Of a stretch of 64,000 bases of DNA, positions 54,865-64,000 are shown in pieces. The DNA lies in contig CM028129.1 of assembly GCA_016271365.2 (NCBI GenBank), forward strand, positions 848,850,501 to 848,914,500, read 5' to 3'. The DNA is from Neoceratodus forsteri (Eukaryota; Chordata; Ceratodontiformes; Ceratodontidae). Below the pieces are notes generated by a model. That model was not told where the DNA came from, did no database searches, and saw only the letters and a program-made list of their open reading frames with translations. The position numbers and the translations under genes were made by a program. Each line of letters starts with the position of its first letter. Positions within the stretch are counted from its first letter, which is position 1.

Positions 54865-57493
54865 AATCATACCACACTGATGCCTCATATCAACTACATG
54901 GTTACTCCCTCCTATGCTAGGACAGGCCAGGCAGAAAGAGGAACGGGGGTGTAGCACTGTACATCCAAGATCACATCTCTGCTGCTTCCATCAGCTGTTC
55001 GAACCCCTCCTCTCCATGTGAGTAGTTCCTTGTGGAACTAACCCTGGGACCGGCTAAAAAACTCTATCTTGGTGTTGTTATAACCCCTCCTACAGGAGGC
55101 ATCCAGGGCCTCTCAAACTTCCTAGATGGGCTAGGCAACCTCGCACCTCCAAGAGATACCAGCATACTTGGTGACTTTAATCTCAACTGGTCAAATGCCT
55201 TTCAGCCAGAACACATAAGCTTACTAAAAATGCATCACCTGGAACAGGTCATCATCTCCCCCACCAGGCATAACCCTCACTCATATAGACACACCATCCT
55301 TGAATGAATTGCCACAAACCGGGCAGATTTGGTCCTCCAGGCTGGCACTATGTCTGACTCAACTAGTGACCATACCCCTACATACATAGTTCTGACTACT
55401 AAATCTACCCGTCCCCCATCCAAATTTCTTTACTTCAGAAAATTCAACAGTCTGGATCATGAAGACATTCTCAGAGAGGCTAGGGCTATAAATTGTATTG
55501 ACTTATGCCACTACAGCAACATCTCATCTGCTGTTGCTTTCCTCACTACTGTCCTGCAAAAGCTAGAGAACAAGCACTTCCTACTTGCAACCAGGAGAGT
55601 TAGAGGGGGCTGTACCCACTGGCTATCTAAGGAACTATTAGCACAAATGTAGGACAGGGACAGCAAATGGAAGGCCTGCAAGGCATCACCCTCCCCCAAC
55701 TGTGGAATGCCTATGGGTGACTGCACAATTCCTGTAAGCAGGTGGCCAAATCACTCAAGTACAAATGCTACCTAACCCAATAAAACAGTACTATCAGCAA
55801 CCCTCGCAATTTCTGGGCCTCTATAGTGTCTCTCCTCAATCCCAAGTCCAACAAACAAATTACCCAACTCTCATCCCCTTCTGGCACTATCTCAGATCCC
55901 ACTGGGATTGCAAACACCTTCAACACTATGTGCACTGACTTGTCCTCTGATATCAGGCAACTATCCCCTCAACATCCGCCAGGCCTGAAGTCCCAGCCAA
56001 ATTTCCCCCCTTCCACCGCAAGTGATGTCCCACCACCCCTTTTCTACTTTAGGGTTATTAGGCAAAACATCACAGCCAAACTCTTAAAGACCCTACCAGG
56101 CAGAGGAAGCCCTGGCAGCAATGGACTCTACCCCGCCTTTCTCAGAATTATAGTCCAAGCCATCATTAAACCACTTACCTTCATTTTCAGCCATGCCCTC
56201 TCATCCTCCACTGTGCCTGACTCCTGGAAAGTCACACATGTGGTATCAATCTTAAAAGCAGGTGATCCCCTCTCCCCTGAAAATTACAGACCCATCTCCC
56301 TCCTCCCTTATCTAAGTAAACTACTGAAAAAAACTGTACACCATCAGCTATCAGAACACCTTGATAAATATAACCTCTTTTGTCCCCTACAGCATGGTTT
56401 CCATTAACATCATAGCACCTCCTCTGCTCTGGCCATCTTTTCTGACAACATCCTTAGGAATATGGATAGGGGCAAGGCCACAGATATGGTGTTTGTGGAT
56501 CTATCTAAGGCTTTCAACCTAGTCGAGCACCACCTTCTCCACTCCACCCATCTCACTTTGAATGCTCTCTGGAAACTACTGTGTGGTTCCATAGCTACCT
56601 TTCTGGCAGGTCTCAATCTGTCTCAATAGGCAAAGACTCCTCTTCCACTCTACCTGTTCATACAGGGGTACCCCAGGGTTCCATACTTGGCCCACAACTC
56701 TTTTCCTTGTTTGCCAATGCTCTCCCAGCAGATAGCCTCAACTGTAATGCCCTCCTTTATGTAGACAACCTCGTCCTGTAACATAGTGACAAGCCACTCG
56801 ATTCAATCTCAACCACCTTCACACTAAATTATGCCTCCACACACCAATGGTTCCTCTCCAACAAACCCCTTGTTAAAGTAAAAAAAAAACAAAAGCCATG
56901 CTCTTTGTCTCCAAACAGTTCCTAGCCAAGGTCGCCAAATCTGCCTTCTCCCTCCTGGAACTCACCCTATCGGGCCCACCCCTGGAAAATGTTCTTTCCT
57001 TCAAATATCTAGGTGTCACTCTCAACCCCTCACTTACTTTTGCTGAACATATAACTAACACTGTGCAGAAAATTCACCAAAAGTTAGGTGCTGCCTACCA
57101 TATCAAATAACTCTTGTCCCCTGATGCTCACCTTGCTATTGCACAAGGCAACCTACTATTCCTCCTCAATTACTGGTCCCCTGTCTACTCCTCTATGCCC
57201 GCTACCCTATGCTCTCGACTAAATACAACTTACAACTCTATCTGTTGCTTTGTTCTCCTAGTCCCCCATTCCACACACCACTGTGTACTCTACCAATCCC
57301 TAGGGTGGTTCCCACTACAAGGTCATTTTGATTACACCTTGGGCTACCTAGTGGACAATGCACTCAGGAACAAGCAGCTGTCACCCTACTCTTCACTGTT
57401 AACAGATAGGATGATTTCTAGGAGCCTCAGGGCCTCCTCCATCCCTCCACATATAGTCCCACATATTACCACTGCTATAGAAATTAAGGCCGT
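54865..57493 (+). mobile_element. L2-like LINE, plus strand, 3' end cut by L1 insertion
   Basis: The element begins within the endonuclease domain and runs to the poly-T start of the L1/Tx1 element at 57494. It lacks the N-terminal endonuclease, ORF1 and its own 3' tail. It is the target of the neighbouring insertion, so it is older. Confidence 0.85.
54890..57490 (+). pseudogene. L2-like ORF2 (endonuclease-reverse transcriptase), broken
   Basis: The endonuclease parts are NGGVALYIQDHI (about 54945), ILGDFNLNW (about 55163-55190) and TSDHTPTYIVL (about 55354). The RT parts are KTLPGRGSPGSNGLYPAF (about 56090), PENYRPISLLPYLSK (about 56275), VDLSKAFN (about 56497), TGVPQGSILGP (about 56662) and, in place of the catalytic YADD, YVDNLVL (about 56758-56778). 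The C-terminal region is at 56898-57490 (NVLSFKYLGVTLNPSLTF). At least five frame breaks, and loss of the second catalytic Asp, make it inactive. Confidence 0.85.
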
Positions 57494-58016
57494 TTCTTTT
57501 TTTTTTAATCAAATATGCTTTATTCATTTTATAGAAAAAACCACACACATGACAGAGATACAACCAGAGAAAAGAACAAGACAATGAACGTTTACAATAA
57601 TATGCTAGTGGAATAAGTCAGAAGAGTTACTACCCCCCTACTACCCCCAACAAAAATCTCCCCCAAACCTCCTACTAAAAAACAAACAAACCCCAGCACA
57701 CAATCCCCCACAGCGAGGTACATTTGTACACTGATTACTACACATGCAACCTATTTTAATGGCAAGGTAGTCTCCATTGCAAAATACAAAAAAAGAAAGA
57801 AGTCAAACAGCTAAAAGAGTTTGTCAGGAGGCACACGAAAAACACACCAAGGACACCTAGCCTATGGCTAAAGCTTGCAATTTCCCCCACTTTTTGCGAT
57901 AAGCCCAAACTTGGTGTTTAACACTAGCAATTAGCTGTTCTGCCTAAGTGAGAAAGACAATTCATGCAGCCACTCTGAATAGGTAATGACTGCTTGATCC
58001 TTCCAATGCCTCAAGA

Positions 58017-61000
58017 CTAATTTCTTGACCCTAATGGTATTAAAGCCATATGATATCTTCTTTCCTTAACCTGGATTTTCCTGAACTGTCCTATAACACA
58101 TATTTCCTGAGTAAATAACCCCTGCAAACCTAGGAGTGGATCCAAATTGTCCTTGATTTGTGCCCACAAAGGGGCTACTTTTATGCATGTCCAAAAAACA
58201 TGTAACAATGAACCCACTTCCAGGTTGCACCTGGTACATAGTGCGGTATTACTATGACCCATCTTCATCAACTTCACTGGCATGTAATACATATTATTTA
58301 GGATTTTTTATTGAGCTAACCTATACCTGTCCTGAGAAATGTAGGTGTAGAGATCCTTCCAAAGAAGAGGCCAATTAAGGTCTATGTTTGGTAGAAGATT
58401 CTCCCACACTATGGAGCCTTTTGAAGAGGGTGGGTTCGGAAAGGTGAGCAAAATTTTATATATTATAGAGATTCCATGGGGCTGATGGGCTGGGTCTACA
58501 ATATGATGCAAGAGTTCCCCAAACCTAGATGGCTGTATCTCCTGTCCAGATAATTTGGTTAACATATGCCGCAACCGATATACCTTAAAATATGATTGTG
58601 TGGAGAGACCAAATTTATGAATTGTTTCTTGGGAAGAAAGCATAGAAATAGGGGAATAAAAGTCCAGGATTTGAGAGTCTCCCAGTATCTTCAACCAGGT
58701 CCCTGGAATGAGTGCTCCCCTATCTTGATATTCGGGTTAAGGAAAATGGACTGAGAGAAATCCTTGGTTGGATTTAACTTGTGGTGGTTGGCTAATTGGG
58801 AAAGAACTCTGAGTGATACTCCAATTGGGGAGTTGGAAAGGGTCGATGGTAGAACCTTTGCTGGAGCATAAACTATGTTTGTAGGTTCCAGTTTATTATC
58901 GGTAAACAGGTTAGCTTCAACTTGCAACCAGATAGGTATGTACTCAGAGGGTGGTTGTCCCCTTAATAAGGAGAGCCATTTAACACATTTATAGAGGTGG
59001 CTCGCCCAGTAATACAGTAGTAAATTAGGGAGGCGAAGTCCCCCCAGTTCCCTAGGTAAACACAATCTATGGTATGCTCTCTGGGCAGTTTTATCAAGCC
59101 AGATAAAAGAAGAGATGTCCGCATGTATTTGTTTAAAAAAGGTTAAGGGGAGCCAGATATTTAACATATTAAGAGGATAAAACACTCGGGAAGAACATTC
59201 ATTTTTATAATATTGATCCTACGCCAAAGAGAAATTGGGAGAGATCTCCAGCGCGAGAGATCTCACTGAGTAGTAGTCCAGAGATCTGTAAGATTGAGCT
59301 TCTTTGGGAGAACAGGGTCTGTAGTAAGGTAGATTCCCAGGTACTTAATATAATGGGGAGCCCATTTCACTCCGAAGAAGCTAAAAGTATGTCTAAATGT
59401 AACACAGTTTAGAGGATATATTTCTGTTTTATTAAGGTTTAACTTATAATTAGAGAATTTTCCAAAATTGTGAATTATATCCAAGGCAGCTTTAAAAGAA
59501 GGGACTAGATTAGATAGGTGAAGCAGTATGTCATCTGTGTAAACTGATAGTGTGGGGTTCAATTCACTAATCTGGATACCTTCTATTAATTGAGATGCTT
59601 TTAGCTTCCTAAGTAATGGTTCTAAATACAAATTAAATAGGAAAGGAGAGAGCGGGCAGCCCTGATGTGTGCCAGTGTGAGGGGGGAAAAAGGGGAAGAT
59701 AATAGCCCATTGCACCTAATTCTTGCCGATGGGGAGCCATACAGTGCTTTAATCCACTGAATGAACCGAGTAGGAAACCACATTTTTTGCAGTGTTTCCC
59801 AAAGGAACACCCAGTCCACCCAGTCGAATGCTTTTTCTGCATCCAGTGATAGCAGCGCCATTGGGGAGAGCTGGGACTCTGCTACTTGAAAAAGATGTGC
59901 CAGTTTCTGGATGTGATCTGACGCTGATCTACCTGCTACAAAACCAACTTGCTCAGGACTAAGGAGACAGGTCCATACTTTGTCAATTCTACTGGCCAAA
60001 ATGTTTGCAAGTATCTTAATATCGCAATTCAACAATGATATAGGCCTTTAGCTAGCAGGATTAATGGGAGGTTTGTCTGGCTTAAGTAACAAAATGATAG
60101 TTGCTTCTAGCAATGAGGAATCTAAGGTATCTCCAGATAAGAGATAGTTATAGAAACGCAGGAGAATTGGGACTAACTCCTTTGAAATAGTTTATAGAAG
60201 TTAGAAGGAAGACCATCCAGTCCTGGGGCTTTGTCTGGGGATAGGGAAGCAATTGCTAGTTCTATTTCTTGTGCAGTTAAGTCTGCTGACAAGAGATTTT
60301 GATGATCTCTTGTGAGGGAGGAATATCTATAGAAGCAATGTAAGATACGAGATCTCCCATAGATGGACGAGTCTGTCTCTTAGCATATAAAGCAGAATAA
60401 AATTGCTTAAAGACAGTGACAATATCCCTTGGATGAGTTTTAACTACCCCATTAACATCTTGAATCACGGGACTATTTCTGGAAGCCTCAAGTTTCTGAA
60501 GGCGCAGTGCTAACAAATGACCTGCTTTTTCACCGTGTTCAATATATTTCGCCTGGGTCCGAATAATGGCCAATTCAGCTTTTTCCTGCACCATAAAGGC
60601 ATACTGGTTCCTTAATTTCAAGAGAGCTTTCACTTGAGAAGGAGGAGATGATGTGGATAGGGATTGTTCTAAGGTCCGAATCTGGGCCAGCAAAGAAAAA
60701 GCCTGCACTTCTCTTTTACGCTTACTAGTAGAAGCAATCCTGATGAATTTGCCCCTTAAAAAACATTTCAGCGCACACCAGACATTGGTCAATCCATGGA
60801 ACAGAATTTAGGTTTTGCTCTAGAAAGGACTGAATATGAGAAGAAATACTAGAAACTATATGATCATCTTTAAGAAGCTGGGTATTTAGTCTCCAAGAAG
60901 GATCTTTTTCATAGTTAGGTTCTAGAACCATGGAAATCCAAACTTGTGCATGGTCGGATAGAGCAACAGGCTCTATACTTGCATTAACTAGCCCTGATAA

Positions 61001-61642
61001 AAGTGCGTGACTTATTATTATATAATCCAGTCTCGATGAAGATTGGTGCACCGCAGAGTAAAAGGTATAAGTACGGGAATCTGGACGCAGTAATCTCCAG
61101 AGATCACATAAACCTACAGAGTCAAGGAATTCAGGAAGGGCTCTCTGCACTGCGGATGTTGGTCACTTGGGGGCATTGGAGTGATCTAGATCCTGAGTCT
61201 GTGGCAGGTTCCAGTCACCACCTAATATTGTTGGTATCGGCATTAGAGGGGTTATCAAGCTAGTGAGATTTGCAAAGAAAGCAGGGTTCCCTCCTATCAG
61301 ACCATAGACACACCCCAGGAGCACCTTGGTTTGCCTCAATAAGCCAACCACCAATATATATCTCCCCTGTGGCTCTGCTATAACCTGATCCGCTTGAAAG
61401 GGTATGACCCGATTGAGTAGAATGGCCACTCCCCCACTGGCAGTCTAGCCTCCCAAGGCAAAGATTTGCCCAACATTTTGCCTCCTAAATGTGGTGGCTT
61501 CACTAGGTAAAAGATGAGTCTCCTGAATGAAAGAGATATCAAAGTGTAGTAGTGCTAAATTATTAATTATTTGGTATCTCTTGGTGTTTTCCCGGGCTCC
61601 CCTGACATTCCATGACATCAGTTTTATTAGTCTACTAGCCAT
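58017..61642 (-). pseudogene. L1/Tx1-like ORF2 (endonuclease-RT), broken
   Basis: The start is MASRLIKLMSWNVRGARENT at 61642, the usual L1 endonuclease opening, then FIQETHL, GGDWNLPQTQDLDHS (about 61215), SRLDYIIIS and LSDHAQVW (about 60970). The linker is at 60792-60277. The RT has VGFVAGRSASDHI, LDAEKAFDWVDW (about 59840-59805), GTHQGCPLSPFLFNLYLEP (about 59670) and YTDDILL (about 59550-59530) as the catalytic block. The C-terminus has RELGGLRLPN and the zinc-knuckle-like CTRCNLEVGSLLHVFWTC (about 58235-58180). Domains fall in different frames. Similarity is to amphibian/fish L1-clade elements. Confidence 0.85.
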
Positions 61643-62976
61643 TTACACTGCTTAGGAACAATAAGTATACACCAGATTGGCTTGAAATTGGCGACCTCGC
61701 TGCCCCCCCCATAACCGAACCCGAGGTAATATGACCGGAAATCAACATAGTACAAATATTCCAGAAAAATATACCCAAGTTATGATATTTGACACACAGT
61801 ACTGAAAAGTAAAACAGAAGGGAAAGTCCCACCCCCATCCTAATATCCCCCACCATAAAACTGTAACCTGATAAAGTCTCCGGATATACCCCTCTACGCT
61901 ATGAACAAAACAATTATATACAACAGTCTCAACAACCATCTGTAAACAGAGACCAAATATAACCTTAGCCAATCCGTGAGACCAATCCTTTACGACCCCT
62001 ACAAATACTCTCTGTACGCTTAAGAACCAGCCCTGAAAGTTAAAAAATGGCTATATGCTAAAATGTTGAAAATAAAAGGCCGTGTTCCAGTAAACCAAAA
62101 TAAAAGATATTGGGAGCATGATTGGGTCGACCCCCCAAAAAACTAGCCCACTGTGCAGCCCGATCTGAGCCTACACTGATTCGAGCAACCCACTCCCCAC
62201 TGAATTGAGAAAAACAGACAGTTTTGCTCTAATTTATCCACACCCGAAACGGTTACTCCCCAACTTGTCCTTTATATCAACGATAAGGAATTAACTAAAA
62301 AAAAAAAAACAGGATTTCCCTGAAAAAATTACATAATTATCCTGAAACATCACGCAGAGGACAGTCGGGGTGGCAAAATTAATCATTATAATAGCCGCAC
62401 CTAGGCCTTCTAATCCTGAAGCCACTCGGAAAAAGAAAAATGAGTATTACAACATAGCAAGCTTACCTGCCCGATAATATCCATTTCTAAGTCAAGAGAA
62501 TCTGCTTACAATGCTCTCCCAGTGGACCTCGCTGTAGCAGGGTTACCACAACAGGAAAAAAAAAAAGATAAAGCCGGATATGGGAAATACATCAGGGGGA
62601 ACTAAATGGAAGGTGCACACTACCCGTCCTACTTTACATATGACCCCAAGCAAAAACATCAGCGTACCCACGTTCCACCCGAATATCCCTGAACTAGATA
62701 TTGAACCATTGCATCCCCTAACATCAAACATCCTGAAGAGGGCAAGATAGAACCACATTAACCCCTGGAGTGAAACCCATATCTCCTATACCCCCACAGG
62801 ATTCATATCCATCCGGTAAGAGACTTGAAGTTATATGCAGAATTAGATAGCAACCTTAACAACAAACTGCTTCTCTTAACCGCCACCCCTCAGAAAAAAA
62901 AAGAAAAAACAAATAAAAAACTAACAGAACTAATATATGTCCAACAACGTGAGTCCAACTACATTTATAATGTTGC
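61643..62976 (-). other. Long inter-ORF region of the L1/Tx1-like LINE
   Basis: About 1.33 kb separates the end of ORF1 from the ORF2 start. Only short frames without recognised motifs occur (for example 61972-61742). A-rich and C-rich tracts are present (62299-62311). The spacer could hold an internal promoter, a lost third reading frame or a nested insertion. Confidence 0.4.
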
Positions 62977-63832
62977 TCATCCCGGCTTGAACAATTCTGG
63001 CAGCTTGCTCGCAAGATCTGTACTGGCTTGAAGCGGTGACTCGTATGCACTCCAGCTACCTGACAGGGACACCTGTAATTTTGCTGGGTATGACATCCTG
63101 AAAGGAATGCTTGCCACCACCAACTTGGCTACTACAGGATGAAAAGCTGCCCGTCTCTGTCGAACTTCATAAGGCAGGTCTTGTGTGATGCTCAACTTAG
63201 ACCCTTCCCATGTTACTGCCTTCAACTCCTTAGTCTTAGACAAAACATGCTGACGTTCGATGTAACTAAGGAATTTCAGTATAATGGGCCTGGGTGGCTC
63301 CCCTGGCTGGGGTATCAGCTGGAGGGAATGGTGGGCTCTCAATTTGATACGCTGAATTCAGTGGCAATGGGCCTACCACCTTTTCTAGAAATTTCTGAAT
63401 GAAAGAAATTGTATTATTGCCTTCTTCTTTTTCCAGTAGACCAAGAATTAGAATGTTATTTCTTCTACTGCACCCTTCCAAATCATCTGTCTTCATTTGC
63501 AACTTCTGTACTTGTTTCCGCAGTAAAATCAGCTCTGGGTCCTGCTTTTCCTTCCATGTTTCCACCGAGTGTAGTCTGGCCTCAGCATCTCCCACCCACC
63601 TCGATAGCTCCAGCATATTGCCCTGCATGGATTTAAGATCCGCTGCTCTATCCTTCAAAGTCTCTTTAAAGGGTTCCAACTCTTGCAGGAACCTATCTTC
63701 CATAAGTGGAATCGGTTGATTCAAAGGGAGATCACCCTTTTCTCCCTGAGCTTTGGATTTCTTTGACTGCTGCTTATCTGGTGAAGCGGGTGGAGTATGT
63801 CTCAACTTGGTCTGCTTCATTGTTACCTTCAT
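62977..63832 (-). pseudogene. L1 ORF1p (RNA-binding protein), one frameshift
   Basis: The likely start is ATG 63832 (MKVTMKQTK) or 63820. A basic, Ser/Lys-rich N-terminus is followed by a coiled coil (about residues 45-130, FLQELEPFKETLKDRAADLK). The RRM region has DDLEGCSRRNNILILGL. The C-terminal domain is in another frame (PPRPIILKFLSYIERQHVLS, 63342-62977) and ends ELFKPG. The frame switch lies near 63335, where AYQIE passes to RAHHSL. In L1 elements this protein forms trimers and coats the LINE RNA. Confidence 0.8.
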
Positions 63833-64000
63833 TGCGGGACAACTGCCCCGGGCCCAAAACATCCAGGTGCACCAAAAACCATGGTGAGTGCAGGTACTCA
63901 AAACCCAGTAATAAGCGCTGCGATAGATTGCTTAGAAACTAGTGCAAAATAACTTTAAAGGAGATAGAGGAGTGGGAACTCGAAAACAGTGCTGCTTCTA
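63833..64000 (-). other. L1/Tx1 LINE 5' UTR, partial
   Basis: This is sequence upstream of ORF1 on the minus strand, cut by the window edge. The true 5' end and its target duplication lie outside. Confidence 0.4.

Larger units (their letters stand above)
57494..64000 (-). mobile_element. L1/Tx1-clade LINE, minus strand, extends past window
   Basis: The 3' end is at the left: an A-tail (T-run 57494-57506 on plus) preceded by TAAAATGAATAAAGC. Proceeding 5' on the minus strand come the 3' UTR (to about 58010), ORF2 (about 58017-61642), a ~1.3-kb inter-ORF stretch (61643-62976), ORF1 (62977-63832) and 5' UTR sequence leaving the window. It inserted into an L2-like LINE. Frameshifts in both ORFs make this copy non-autonomous. 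Confidence 0.85.

Overview
This window is non-coding-rich vertebrate DNA made almost entirely of transposable elements in several layers of nesting. It contains no bacterial-style operons. The element mix suggests an amphibian, and a caecilian would fit. The mix includes CR1 LINEs ending in TTCTATG-type tails, L2-like LINEs, a Tx1/L1-clade LINE, a vertebrate-type Helitron, palindromic Harbinger-like MITEs and tRNA-derived SINEs. The species cannot be fixed from sequence alone.

Layout. 0-4.4 kb: intergenic DNA with SINEs, a 299-bp tandem repeat and a purine-rich dispersed repeat. 4.4-7.0 kb: a hairpin beside an (AT)n tract, a 188-bp tandem repeat and a 319-bp minisatellite. 8.4-13.9 kb: an A-B-A'-B' tandem repeat split by a nearly full-length, degraded minus-strand CR1 that keeps traces of the ORF1 esterase domain and ORF2. 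14.5-20.0 kb: a decayed minus-strand Helitron carrying the Helitron_like_N, HUH Rep and PIF1 helicase blocks. 25.2-34.9 kb: the best candidate gene, a Myb/SANT-like (Harbinger-type) protein. Its first coding exon, a 30-nt microexon and a third exon have consensus splice sites and matching phases. A coiled-coil segment lies near 34.5 kb, followed at once by an inverted fragment of the SANT exon. The introns hold inverted copies of palindromic MITEs that bracket the microexon.

35.4-43.3 kb: repeats with ~67-bp subrepeats, a 2.2-kb element with ~400-bp terminal inverted repeats, a 3.5-kb purine-biased block with a 170-bp tandem array, and a SINE with a perfect 11-bp target duplication. 43.6-46.6 kb: a diverged duplication flanking an L2-like LINE. 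48.5-51.4 kb: two plus-strand CR1 3' fragments. 51.4-54.0 kb: foldback and small DNA-transposon remnants. 54.2-57.5 kb: two opposed L2-like LINEs. 57.5-64.0 kb: a Tx1/L1-like LINE on the minus strand, inserted into the second L2-like element and running off the window.

No intact autonomous transposon was found. Every reverse transcriptase and the Helitron frame are broken. The points most worth following are the phase-consistent spliced SANT gene with its inverted partner, and the inverted repeats arranged around its microexon.
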